A DNA stretch of 64,000 nucleotides from the NCBI GenBank assembly GCA_019925095.2, contig CM034398.1, positions 6,463,001-6,527,000 on the forward strand, in the 5' to 3' direction. This document shows, in pieces, positions 53,666-64,000 of the stretch. Source of the stretch: Dendrolimus kikuchii (taxonomy: Eukaryota > Arthropoda > Insecta > Lepidoptera > Lasiocampidae). The notes beneath the pieces are model-generated. The model was given only the letters and a program-made list of their open reading frames with translations. It was not told where the DNA came from and made no database searches. Position numbers and translations under genes: made by a program. Every line of letters starts with the position of its first letter. Position 1 is the stretch's first letter.

Positions 53666-54704
53666 GTTTAACTGAGAAGAAAATAAATTATTTATATAGC
53701 AACATAAAGCACGAAGAAATTTTTTTTCTATTTGACAATGTAATGCTAAATACCAGAAAGGAAAAAGGAAATATAATACCATACCCAAATCAGCACTGCT
53801 AATGAGCAGTGCTGTTTGCCAAGTAGACAGTTCGCACTCACTTGGTTCAATTGATCAATGAATTAAACGTCTGCTCACGTGTACTAAGCTTTATAATTTC
53901 TCAGTTTCGTAACGTAACACAATATAAGGAAACTGACAATAAAATCTGAGAAATTATAACCTCTAAAAATATTTTCACTGTACCCACGTGTCACACATAA
54001 AAGAACTAAGTGTATTCATTGAGATATGACATAAACTAAAATAAGGGCTAATGTGGTCTACTAAAATAGTGTATACTTAGCAAAATAATAAGCGTGAAGT
54101 ACCCTGAGATATTTTTAATATTAATTTACTCGGCAGACGTTTCGCTCTCGAACTTTGGCAAAAACAGTATGACTGCCCCTACAGTAATTATGATGAAAGC
54201 CGAAGTGTTACCAGTTAAAGAAAAAATGCTAATACTATTTTAAATAAATGCGTTCAGAATTTATTGTGCGTAAATAGCCCTGAGTAACGAAAGTTTATAA
54301 TTTTGGGACAAGATTAGTTTGATTAAAATTAAATTAAATATTAATTATTAATAAATAAAATTCGTCTAATTTCAATTCTTGGTTAATGAATAGTTATAAG
54401 GCTCTACTCAAAGTTAAAAAGCGCTATAAATAGCCGTAACAACTAATCTTTAAAAAACTAAAACCCGCTCTGGGACACAAGAAAAATGTATGGGAGAAGT
54501 TTTACATCAATTTTTGTAATTTTGACAAAATGTGTATTTAAGTAATTATCAAATTTAAAAAATTAAAAATGATCGCATTTATAGCTAAACTTTACTATAA
54601 ACGATAAAAAAAAGAATAATATTGCTAATATGGGACTTTTATTTAATATTGAAGTTGTGGGACAAAAAAAGATACTAAATGTACACTTTTTCTGAGTATG
54701 ACCC

Positions 54705-56299
54705 TTATAGGTGTGTGATTTTACAATGAACACGTCATTTTACGTCATTTTAAACATATTGAATTTCTATTATAGGAAAATGCTAACAGTATTACCCAAT
54801 TTCGTTTGTGGAAACAATGAATAACTTATTCTTACAATTTAATAGTAATGAGTAATGACTTAAATGAGTCAAGTTAATGATGAGCATTGAACCGTTTTAC
54901 TCTACTAAAGATTTCAGATTTACATTTGCGGGTAAAATAACAAATATGAGTAGGTATCTGGAATATCATGTTTACTAAGACAATAATATAAAACATTAAA
55001 AACTAATACAATAAAAGAAAACTTTACTTAGTTATATTATATTCTACCTATAATCCGTCAAAACCACAAGTAGAATACTAAGCCTAGGTCACTGTCTTCT
55101 TTGAGTAAGGTGCCCAGAAAGCTGGTTATGTTTTTTATCGTAGATAATTATTTTTGTTACTTTTAAATGTTTTTTTATTTTATTTATTCATGACCACAGG
55201 TTTTGTTTTGTTTTAAATGAGGGTGTCCAGATGGAGTTTTGGGAAATCCCCTATTTGATAAATTTATTATACCAGAAATAACATGATATGTGATATGGAC
55301 CGTCGTCAATATTAGATAGATTTTAGTGCTTGGCTTGAAGTTTTACATCCTAAAGACAATTTTTTTGCTCCAAACAACAATTATTGGGGATAACACCCAA
55401 TTTGGAGACCCTGTCGAAAATGTACCTATATATAGAAGAAGAAAACTGTGCTTTAGGTTAGATTTCGTAAGGTATCTTAAGTAGCGCAAGTTTATCGTCA
55501 AGCTAAATATATCATTACTTGGATCTAAGCTCTAGTAGTAGGGCTCTTCTAAGCATTTGGATGGTCAAAATATTATTAGCATATAATGGTTGGTGTGTTG
55601 TTAACCAATTTGTAATAAATATGAGTGCATATTAACATTTTATAATAGGGAAAATGACAAATTTGTAGCACAAATTATTCGGATCAAAGAACTTTATTTC
55701 TCATAAAAGATTTTTTACAACTCACTTAAACTATGAGAACATTTATAAGTTGTTGAAAAGTAAGTTCTAATTTGTAACGAAGTAGAAAGCACAAATATTA
55801 AAACGTTTCAGGTAGTTTTGATTTATTTTTTTGTACCTGCAAGTTCCGTCCAAAACAAACAAGAATATATATAGATATAGATTTCGTAGAAGTGTCATTT
55901 TGTAAATTGTAATTTTATTTAATTAATTATTGTAAAAGTCAAATTAATACTTTACTGTGTTCAACTAATTAGTGCTCAATTAATTGATAGACTTAATTGT
56001 GTAGGATCTGCAATTCACCTGCTACCCTTCGAAGTTGTTTTAAATTATCTGTATTTAAAAAAAAGTAGGGCAACGTAAATGTCAGTACAATATATAACAC
56101 CAAAGATGGAACTAAGTACTTCTATACATCAATAAATGTCCGGAAATTCTTGTAAATTACGACATTGCACAAATTCCATTACATTTAACAATTAAAATAT
56201 CTACATTATTAATCTAAAAATAGAATAAAAACTACATAACAGGTTATTACATTATTTTTTATAATTGGATCTTTAATTATGGCCATAATAAGCCACTGG
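54705..56299. other. AT-rich stretch, nothing recognised
   Basis: Apart from the short AGTAGAATACTAAGCCTAG block at about 55065, shared with 44622, no feature was recognised. Confidence 0.4.
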
Positions 56300-56505
56300 A
56301 ATTTCAATATTAGTATGAAACCCGTAAGTGCCGTAAGTGAGTGATTTTGCATGCTAGATGGGAGCGCTAGTATATAGCAACGCCACCACCACCACTACCG
56401 ATACGGTTATTTCGGATTAGACGAAATCCTGGCAAAGAATACGAAGTAGAGGAGAGCCATGATTTAAGCCAGGATTCCGAAACTAATACATTGATTGATT
56501 GATTG
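56300..56505. repeat. Unclassified repeat ending in (TTGA)n
   Basis: A GC-richer block with CCACCACCACCAC and ending in TTGATTGATTGATTGA. The short simple-repeat end suggests a small retroposon on the plus strand. No second copy was seen. Confidence 0.3.
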
Positions 56506-56929
56506 AAGATAAAATCTATGTATTCTGATTTCTTACAGCGTTAACTATCTTATTTATGAATTATTATAGACTTTTCTCATTCCCAGTTAATTGCCTTTAT
56601 CATTCAGACAACTGGCGTAAAAAGTAACGACACATGGCTTTAAAGCCAACGACTGTAACGTATCTCCACGCTGTTATAGACGGAATAATTGGTACCATCT
56701 GTCCCTATACTTACCCCAGATCCTCAAAATACAAGAGCACCCCGATAATAATCAAGCCGTATAAATAAATCATCCACGTAAACCCCCTAATGCTCATTGC
56801 ATTCACGAGTATAGCAGCTGCGTACATCAACTGCGTTCCAAAACGTCCTATTCGCTATTCAAAAGTAATGTACACACGTCGTTTTGTATCGTGCATGTAG
56901 ATAGTGAATGTGTGCGAATGACAACCGGC

Positions 56930-57060
56930 AGATGGTTGTGAAAGCTGCGCGGGCGCAGGTAAGGGATTCCGAGAACGCCGAATATAATCGGTGTACGAGG
57001 AACTCGCTCTCCATGGCACGCTCGGATGTAAAGCGAACACCTGCGTGCCTGACGCAAGCT
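56930..57060 (+). repeat. GC-rich block shared with 27690-27895
   Basis: Contains GATGGTTG, GCGCGGGCGCAGGTA and a GAACGCCG block as at 27730-27775. See that entry. Confidence 0.4.
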
Positions 57061-57603
57061 ATGATTACTAAGTTTGCCAGATAGTAGAGTATATTTTAGT
57101 TGCTAGTCATACTAGACATTGCGGTCTTATTTTATAAACTACATTTATTGAATTCACAGATGATAAATTCAATTGCAGTACAAAAGCAGTTTGTAGCTTT
57201 TTAACGCCAGATCCACGCGGGTAGACTGGATAAGCTATTCAATTAATTTTGGCGCTATGGTGCCTATTTGCTTGAAGTGTATTCCTCGTTTACATTACGA
57301 CCACTTTCACGACACCAAGTAAGAAAGCGGCGAGGGAAGTGGGCAGCGCGAGTATCGAATGTTGAAATGAGCTGCTAACATACACGTCTATGGTTTGAAG
57401 ATTATTTTAAAACTTGATTATTCGTGAATATTTAAAAAGTAAAGAATACAACAAACTTCTTTTTAACATAAAAGATTTTTATATAATTTTTATATCGAGA
57501 TGGTATGTGTTTTTTAAAAATTTTCACCATCCTCTATCTCTGTGAATTTTTAGATACCACACCGTAGTATAATTAATATTCATCGGACCATTATCGTAAT
57601 CTA
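57061..57603. other. No feature recognised
   Basis: AT-rich with a GC-richer patch near 57300-57380. Nothing supported. Confidence 0.35.
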
Positions 57604-57770
57604 AAGGGTCCGTTCACTACCCTGCATTGCAGTCCGCCTAGCAGTCTGCGGCGTAATGCAAGAAGTAAATGTTGTTGCAGCTTACATTGCATCCGACAAC
57701 ACCGAGCAGAATGTTTCTTGAGTCCTGCAAGCTCCTCCTACTGCATGATAGTGATTGGGCCTCTTTAATG
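57604..57770. mobile_element. TIR MITE candidate
   Basis: AAAGGGTCCGTTCACTACCCTGCA at the left is inverted at the right (TGCATGATAGTGATTGGGCCTCTTT), about 26 bp with several mismatches. The interior is GC-richer and non-coding. The target duplication is uncertain. Confidence 0.5.
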
Positions 57771-58360
57771 CATCAGTAGACGTTTGGTACAAACGGTGAA
57801 TCAGAAAACAAACAGGATCTTTTAATACTAAAGATTTTGCTATCTTGATTTTTATCAGATTTGTATATGAATCATTTTTTACAAATGATTCATTGTCTTG
57901 GTAGATGGACAGTTAAACAAGGCTTTGGAATCCAAAAAGTAGCCTGAATGACATTTATCTTTGTGGTATTGTTAAATGGAAGCCGCTTTTTGTATTCTTC
58001 GTTACGATTTTGCAGTTTTATTAACCACAAAAACATACACATAACAGTTTTTCAAAAAATGGCAATGCAACCCTCACCAAAAAAAGTTAAGTTAAAAAAA
58101 ATTAAATATCGTTATGATTTTAAAGTTCTTTTTCTTGTCTACAAGTTCGATTTCTCACAAAACATTCCTTTACTTTATCGTATAATAAGAATATGTTTAT
58201 AAGACTGTTTTAATAAAACATTTACCATTGTGTACTTACTTCTGTAATACGAACCGTTGCATATTTATAGACATTGTTAGAAATACTGCTAAAATACCTA
58301 CATTTTCAAATTATACGTATTACAATGTTCGAGATGTAAATATTCTAAGAAACAGTTTAT
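57771..58360. other. AT-rich stretch, nothing recognised
   Basis: Two 84-codon frames (57948-58202 and 58228-58482) have no motif. Confidence 0.35.
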
Positions 58361-58495
58361 TGGCCAGTCTTAATTCCTATATCAACCAACCGTTCTTTTG
58401 CCTTTGTATAGGTTACCTACTTGATATAAGCCATACATGTAATGTCATATTTCTACCGATAGTAAGGCAGATGAATAAATAATAGGAACTGGCCA
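58361..58495. mobile_element. TIR MITE, family C, diverged copy
   Basis: Left end TGGCCAGT, interior TTCTACCGATAGTAAGGC, right end AATAGGAACTGGCCA followed by TA. It matches 18574-18718. Confidence 0.6.
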
Positions 58496-59199
58496 TAACA
58501 CTACATATTTCAGATTCTTATATTTACTCATATATGTAGATAAACGTGAAAGTAAGCATGATTTTTGATGAATTTTAGCCATTATCTTTCTAAAAAATTA
58601 CTAGGATTTATTCGCAAGTTACCTAACTACTTAACTATGCAAATGTAAATCAGACTCTTAAGCTTGGGTTGGTTTGTCCAGCATTTTTTGTAACGCTTAA
58701 GAAAATCAACAACTGCGGTTTGAAATACTGACAGTCCAAAATCATTTATCAAACTCGGTTTTCGGTAGCGTTGTAGATGTTGTTCAAAATTATTTATTAA
58801 GACTTTGGTTTTTAAAAAATAAATATATGGCTTCGATGCAAAATGTTATTAAGCCTTAAACTTTACAGTAGTGCATTATCTATGCTTAACAGTAAAAGAG
58901 ACAAAAATGATTGTTTGTGATTCACTAGGTCACTAGGCGAATAGGGATTGATACTACTATCGAGTTCGAATAAAAAAATTATTGATATAATTTAGTAAGT
59001 ATTATATTTTTCCTTTCGGAAAATTGCTATATTTCTAATACTTTGCTAACAGGGTGAAACAGAGTTGAAAAAGACCTTAAATTGTTTTAAATGTTAACCT
59101 CGTCGATTAAGTAGTAACGATAACGATACCGCAAAAAGCCCAAGTGGTTGCCTAACTAATTTAGCCGGAATGCTCATCTTCTCAATTTAATATATTCTA
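58496..59199. other. AT-rich stretch, nothing recognised
   Basis: No supported feature. Confidence 0.35.
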
Positions 59200-59700
59200 T
59201 ACTCTAATACCTTATACCCCTCCTTATCTTAAGGAAGGTTTCAACTTCCTTTAAATACGTCACATACCCTCAATTTGCGCTCTACTAATGATCTCCTGTT
59301 AATGGCACCTGCACACTCTTCAACATTTTATTCCAATTCCTTCGCCATGCAAGCTGGAACTTTGGGACTATTTGCCCGCTGACGTCAGAAAAGCTAAATC
59401 CTTTGCCATAAAAATTCACTCAGGAAACATTATGTTAGTCTTATGCAATAATGTACCTGTGTTAGTTTACTATATTTTAGACTATAATGTGCTGTCCATG
59501 TACTTCAGTTTCATTTTCATTTTTTTTTTCATTTTTCTTTGTTGCATAATAATTTAAGAATTTCCTTTGAGTCAGGTTGCTTGGAAGAAATCGCTTTTAG
59601 CGATAAGAGGCCGCCTTTTCTTTTAACAAGTATTGTCTAGTGCATTTTTGTAGTTTTTGTTTTGGTAAACAATAAAGTGTTGTCTATGTCTATGTGTATG
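59200..59700 (+). pseudogene. LINE (jockey/CR1-like) ORF2 C-terminus with GATAAGAGGCCGCC tail
   Basis: Plus-strand frames read FYSNSFAMQA and then, one frame over, LELWDYLPADVRKAKSFA, the SF-x-A-x-LWN-x-LP signature found at 7930-7990. From 59577 the 3' UTR carries GGAAGAAATCGCTTTTAGCG and the GATAAGAGGCCGCC motif, and ends in CAATAAAGTGTTGTCTATGTC. It links the tail fragments at 18361 and 46490 to a parent LINE. One frameshift and 5' loss make it dead. Confidence 0.75.
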
Positions 59701-60537
59701 ATACTATTTTTACTTTTTATTGTTTAAAAGTTGGAAATAAATATTATATGGAAATAATTGTTACGACAGTTGTGTATCAAGTATTGCCATCGGATTTGAG
59801 TGGTATAACGTTACATAATATAATTTTATTTTAGAGTAATAAAGTATTAAACCTGATTTAGCTTAATTTTTTTTGTATGACAAAAAGTTACACTTTTAAT
59901 TATAATCGCAGTGATACTTATAACAACTACATTGGAAACATGCGAAACTTGATACAAAAGAGATGATGAAACAAAAATGCGTAACTGTTGATATAGGTAC
60001 GTATTGTATGGATTTACTTTTTTAGTAACCGGGTCACGCTCTACTAGGCACAAACTACTATGGATACTACGTATCTACTAGGAACCGCTTTTTAGGAGTA
60101 AGAACAATATTTTTGTTTTAATCTGCGTAACAGTGAACAATATTCAATTTACTAGTAAACGTTTTATACAAGGATTAAAATTTGAATTACAGTTATTTAC
60201 TTATGTTTATGAATATACACAAAAAAATTTAAATAGTCCTTTTCGTTTAAACAGTTATTTTAAACGATTTGTAGATAAATGTAAAACGGGATGAATTTAG
60301 GTTTCTGTACGATGTTCAAATTTTTTTCTGTATATGTGTGAATAACAAAGTAAATAATATTTATTTCATTTGATTTTGCTGTATTTAAATACATTAACAA
60401 ATATTGTAAAATGAAAACCTTTATATAATAGTTACTTGTTCTGCACAGAACCATCAAGTTACGTTACTTTGTACAAAACATACTATGAGAGCAAAATATC
60501 TAGACAACTGGTTAATTATTGTTGCCTGGTGAATGAA
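59701..60537. other. AT-rich stretch upstream of gene 2, nothing recognised
   Basis: No repeat or exon recognised. Confidence 0.4.
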
Positions 60538-60546
60538 TTCTTGGAA
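60538..60546. promoter_or_regulatory. STAT-type site TTCTTGGAA
   Basis: It fits the TTCNNNGAA palindrome bound by insect STAT (STAT92E). It lies about 0.5 kb upstream of the first ATG of the SH2/SOCS-like gene, at the edge of a GC-richer promoter region. Confidence 0.4.
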
Positions 60547-60549
60547 GTC

Positions 60550-61033
60550 GGTGAACGTTCGAGTTTTGTAGCGCTCTGTTGCTCAGCGTCATCGGCGTCT
60601 CTCCGAATGGAAGCCCCCTCCAACTTGATGCCATTCCATTTGTGAATAGCGCTCGCTCTGTTCAGACAGTTTGTGCCCGTGCCGTACGCAAAGCATATCA
60701 TTCCGCGTTGAGTCGTCACAAGAGACGGATTGCATAATTTTATATCAATATTTATAATTTTAATTGGCTTCTGGCTATATCAGCACCTCACTATTTAGGT
60801 GTTATAGTTTGACAGGTGTCTCACTGGAAATAGGATTTCGATTTGGATCACTGTTTGTTGTTTAGTGATTTTTATTTAACCGTGTAAAATATTATTTGTA
60901 TATCGGAAAGTCAAGTTTTGAACCAGACCTTTTGTGTATCATGTGTTCGTCTCGTGTTGAATGGTGTAGTAATTAAGCCGTGGCCCCCGACGAAATTCGT
61001 GGAAACTTCGGCTGCCCCACGGATATTCAACAA
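60550..61033 (+). promoter_or_regulatory. Promoter and 5' UTR region of gene 2
   Basis: GC content rises at 60550-60720, then the sequence runs to the coding exon. A TTCAGACAGTTTG at about 60660 is a weak initiator candidate. The start of transcription cannot be fixed from sequence. No TATA box at a sensible distance. Confidence 0.4.
60996..61004. promoter_or_regulatory. STAT-type site TTCGTGGAA
   Basis: A second TTCNNNGAA match, 30 bp before the first ATG, probably within the transcribed leader. Further matches occur in intron 1 at 62970-62978 and 63091-63099. Confidence 0.35.
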
Positions 61034-61109
61034 ATGTGCTTGATTGAAAGGCGGCAGGTGAAAATCAGTCCTTTAAACATGACTCTAGCTGCTAGATTAA
61101 ATCCGCAAA
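61034..61109 (+). CDS. First coding exon of SH2-domain (SOCS-like) gene 2
   Basis: It starts at the first in-frame ATG (61034, context CAACAAATGT) after a stop at 60974. The frame reads MCLIERRQVKISPLN, then a second Met at 61079 and TLAARLNPQ. The exon ends CAAA before GTAAGT, a consensus donor, in phase 1. Joined to 63665 it forms Asn at the junction and stays open. The second ATG (context TAAACATGA) is an equally good start and would give a protein 15 residues shorter. Function is described under the next exon. Confidence 0.65.
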
Positions 61110-63664
61110 GTAAGTTATTCCACGATTTTTAGGTTATAACTAACTTTCTTGGATTATTTGAGATAATTAGCTGGTCTATAAACTATTACTGAGAATTTAA
61201 GATATGATTTAATTCGATATTACTTTAAGAATACACGACAAATTAACTATGGGGTGCGGTATAGTTATAGGGCGTATTTATTTATTAATTGAGATATAGA
61301 GTGATTTTTGTGTGGTAATAAAAAAAAAACCACAAAGGCTAAAATTTAGCCTTCTATCTAACCTATATTAAAAATGTTCTGATCTGTTCATAACAAATAA
61401 ATAAATATAAATATACCCCACCCTAACTATGTTTTATTGAAACTTAAAAAGTAGTCTGTGCTTTAACCCAGAGTGGCATGAGATTAAGGGTAATTTGAGT
61501 TTAGGGGTATACATACGCCTTATATATAGCCACTAGATCTGTTAGTTGGGTTAGGAACAAGTTTTTGGGTCCACAAACAAGTTTTGAATGAATAATGGGG
61601 AAAAAAATATAGATAAACAAGGTCACTTGTCAATGTCATTTTTGTTGATAATAAAGTGTGATTTGTGTTTAGGAATACACTTAGGATTTACATATAAACA
61701 CTAAATCTGTTTTTGAGTTTAGGAATAGAGTTTTGAATTAGTTATTATAATTTTAAATCACTTTACTTTATTTGTCAAACAAAGTATAGAGATACCATTA
61801 TGATAAATGTTATTGAATCAATATGTTAATAGTATTGATTTTTAAACATGAAAAAAAAATTTTTTGCTTGGATTTTTTAATTTTTTTATTGCAGGAGTTC
61901 AGCAGACAGGCAGATGGCCCACTTGACGATGGAAAGTGGTTACCATCGCCTATTGGCAACACCAAAGATGCTATAAATGCGCTGCTGCTCTCTTGGGAGA
62001 CTGGTACCTGGTCACTAATGCCAGAACACAACTCAAGGTTGTTATGGCGACATACTTTAGACCAGGGGTGGTAGCCATCCAGTCGGGCAAATGCCCTACC
62101 ACCTGGCTGTGGCTTGTTTTGTCGCCTCTTACGACAGGCCGCCTGGCCACAGGAAATTGTATTCTTTCTCTGTTCCTGCACGGATAAAAATATAAAAATA
62201 ATATATACTGCAACAATGGTTACAAATTGTTTGTGCTCTCTGACCGCTGCTGTGGCAAGCTCACTTTGCTTGTGGGCTTTAGTCGAAAGTCGCGACCAGT
62301 GACTAGAACGGTGAGTTTAGGTTTTAGTTTAGGTTAGACTTTAGACTCATCACCATCATCGGAGTATAATTAAACGAACTAACAAAAAAAAAAAATCTCA
62401 AGAGCTACATGTTTCCCAGACATAGAAGTTGCAGAAGGGAGAAGTATCTACTTCCCTAACCCCCCCCCCCCATATCCTCCGCCCCCCCCACTACTTAAAA
62501 TTCAGTGACCACTAAGCTGAAGTTTAGTTGAAAAATGCATTATCATAATAAGAAAAACTCAATTTTTTGATTAAATTTGAAAACAAAATTTAGATTGTTT
62601 AAACAATTGAGTAACAAATCTAATACCTATTTCAAATTCCAATAGATATTGAGCAACAATATATGTATTAAATTTAAGAATTTTATTTATTTTAACAGTA
62701 GAAATGTTATAAATAATTAGTATAAGTACAGAATTTAAAAAGACTTTGTATAATATCTAATTCTTGTTATAATTTATGTAGGTCATTTTAATTAAGATTT
62801 GGCATTGTTAGATAAAAATTCAGGCTTTAAAACCTTGTGTTAATCAATTAGCAAATATGTTAATTCATTCTAAGTTTTATCAACACTTACACATACTTGT
62901 TAAAATGTGAACAAGAAACAATGTGTTTATCATTTTTCACTTGAACTGGTCGAGTATGTTTTAAACCATTTCTTTGAATGCAATGTTATCATTTTTCTGA
63001 ATAATCAGTTGCTGGCTTTTTGCCAGTAATGTGATTTAACTTGTATATGTGTTTTGTGGAAATACTTTTTGTTGAGTTGGACTTGTAATTTTCTTAGAAA
63101 AGCCATTACCTTATGTTCTAGGTTTCTGCTGTTTTTTTATATATTTAATATGTTGTTTTTTATTTACTGAAACTTATTGCTCATAAACTTGACACTCAAA
63201 GTCCAAGGATGAAATATTTTCGAGTAATCTCTGAAAAGTCCTTTGAAAATGTTTTTTTTTGTAATAATATTATACAATATTATCCTTGTCTTTAGGGGCA
63301 AATTGTCATTTTCCAAAAAAATAAAAACTGCTTTTCTATTCTTATAAATTCATTTCTCACTTTTTGATGTGTAACCGAATTCTAAAGGTCAAGTTAAAAC
63401 GTCTTTTAAGTATGGATTATATTAACATTTTCATATTACTGATTATTGTAATATAGTTGAAGCAGGAACTTCTTTGGTGCCTTTTATTATATGATTTTTT
63501 ACAGAAGTGATAAGAAACCAACCTACAGAATTAAAAAAATATTTGGATAGTGCATTCATAGTCAGCTCAATTTCTAAAAAAACTGTATTGTTATAACATT
63601 TAACAGTAAATGTGCTGAAACTCACTGTAACAGTGAAAATTAATTTACATTCTCATTGTTCCAG
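61110..63664 (+). other. Intron 1 of gene 2
   Basis: 2555 bp, GTAAGT...TTGTTCCAG. It contains a SINE-like retroposon (61880-62187), a 12-C tract at 62460-62471 with a second C-rich run just after, and two TTCNNNGAA matches. Otherwise AT-rich and empty. Confidence 0.6.
61880..62187 (-). mobile_element. SINE-like retroposon, family D, copy 4
   Basis: On the minus strand it starts TCCGTGCAGGAACAGAG and ends CTGAACTCCTGCAATAAAAAAATTAAAAAA. It is inserted in intron 1 of gene 2, antisense to it. Very similar to copies 2 and 3. Confidence 0.7.
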
Positions 63665-63960
63665 ATGCATGTGTGGAAGTAGGTGTGCCACTCAGCAACT
63701 GGTCAACTGGTGTTGCATGCTGCCCAAATTGTAGGCACGAGCTGCGGGTGTCTTTGGCACCCGCTGGCGAGAAGTGCCACACTCCCCACACACCGCCACC
63801 CTTCACCGTACAGCCGACATACTTGCCCCATTTTCCACTATACGCAACGCCATCATCTCCACTAATACCAACACCTTATAATGATGAGCTAAGAAGGCTA
63901 GCGGACACATTGAGAGCCCTTAGACTGTCCAGCTGGTACTATGGAAGTTTGGACTGGCAG
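63665..63960 (+). CDS. Second coding exon, start of SH2 domain (SOCS-like)
   Basis: Probable suppressor-of-cytokine-signalling type protein, which would bind phosphotyrosine through SH2 and recruit an E3 ligase through a SOCS box to shut down JAK/STAT signalling. After TTGTTCCAG the frame continues from exon 1: NACVEVGVPLSNWSTG, a CCPNC cluster, a Pro-rich stretch (HTPHTPPPF to PTPY), then DELRRLADTLRALRLSSWYYGSLDWQ. The last part resembles the extended helix and the W-Y-x-G start of the SOCS SH2 domain. The exon ends CAG before GTCAGT, in phase 0, after 109 codons with exon 1. The rest of SH2 and any SOCS box lie outside. Other SH2 proteins are possible; SOCS2/CISH-like is the best guess. 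Confidence 0.65.
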
Positions 63961-64000
63961 GTCAGTATCTTTTAGTAGTATTGAGAGCTAACATACTCTA

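Larger units (their letters stand above)
52840..54704 (-). mobile_element. DNA transposon with perfect 28-bp TIRs, superfamily unclear
   Basis: 52840-52867 and 54677-54704 are identical inverted repeats beginning GGGTCATACTCAGAAAAAG. TTAT flanks both ends (52836-52839 and 54705-54708), a candidate 4-bp target duplication. Subterminal AACTGA motifs are repeated inside the ends. It carries a small basic minus-strand ORF (53492-53665) and no recognisable transposase. An RTE LINE lies within at 52960-53485. The 28/28 TIR identity suggests recent activity. GGG ends with a 4-bp duplication do not clearly match a superfamily that I know: PIF/Harbinger would give 3 bp TWA, piggyBac TTAA. Confidence 0.7.

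Noticed and set aside
53141..53675. Long + strand open frames across the second RTE copy and the basic ORF
   Set aside because: Same shadow effect; the minus-strand frames carry the motifs.

Overview
This window looks like 64 kb of AT-rich nuclear DNA from an insect, most probably a moth or butterfly. It has spliced exons with GT/AG borders, arthropod-type promoter sequence and no bacterial-style gene packing. It is dense in repeats that I associate from memory with lepidopteran genomes: Helitron-like elements ending in a small hairpin plus CTAG before a T, RTE and R1 LINE fragments, LINE tails carrying a GATAAGRCCGCC motif, DD37D (maT-type) mariners, and TIR MITEs. No database search was possible.

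Only two loci look like host genes, both on the + strand. The first is a CpG-rich, TATA-less promoter, a ~370-nt 5' UTR containing a 23-codon uORF, and a 19-nt first coding exon (MVVKLP, 17794-17812) ending in a consensus donor. The rest of that gene was not found, so much of the following sequence may be its first intron. The second lies at the right end. An exon at 61034-61109 and one at 63665-63960 splice in frame into a Pro-rich N-terminal region that runs into the first residues of an SH2 domain, most like a SOCS-family protein. The gene continues past the window edge. Two STAT-type sites (TTCNNNGAA) lie just upstream or in its 5' UTR, which would suit a feedback inhibitor of JAK/STAT signalling.

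Layout. 0-3 kb: two copies of an unclassified repeat in opposite orientation. 3-10 kb: a dead DD37D transposase, two Helitron-like elements and LINE tails. 12.5-15 kb: a MITE, a complete Helitron-like element and a frameshifted mariner with both TIRs. 17-18 kb: gene 1 promoter and first exon. 19.3-19.9 kb: two ~68-nt precursor-like hairpins and a fresh 151-bp tandem duplication. 20.3-27.2 kb: RTE and R1 LINE debris, foldback elements, and a ~286-bp retroposon family (four copies in the window), one copy nested in a MITE with a 10-bp target duplication. 27-37 kb: mostly featureless AT-rich DNA with a few foldbacks and one GC-rich patch at 33.2-33.7 kb. 37.8-47.4 kb: Helitron-like elements (one carrying a ~0.8-kb minisatellite), an RTE copy, a non-autonomous hAT with perfect 8-bp target duplications, and a tRNA-like SINE. 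52.8-54.7 kb: a DNA transposon with perfect 28-bp TIRs and a small basic ORF, into which an RTE LINE (97% identical to the 39-kb copy) has inserted. 60.5-64 kb: the SH2/SOCS-like gene.

No CRISPR, rRNA, functional tRNA or intact viral gene was seen. The best leads are the two hairpins at 19.3-19.6 kb, whose imperfections all keep pairing on one strand only, the 28-bp-TIR transposon at 52.8-54.7 kb, and the promoter architecture of the two genes.
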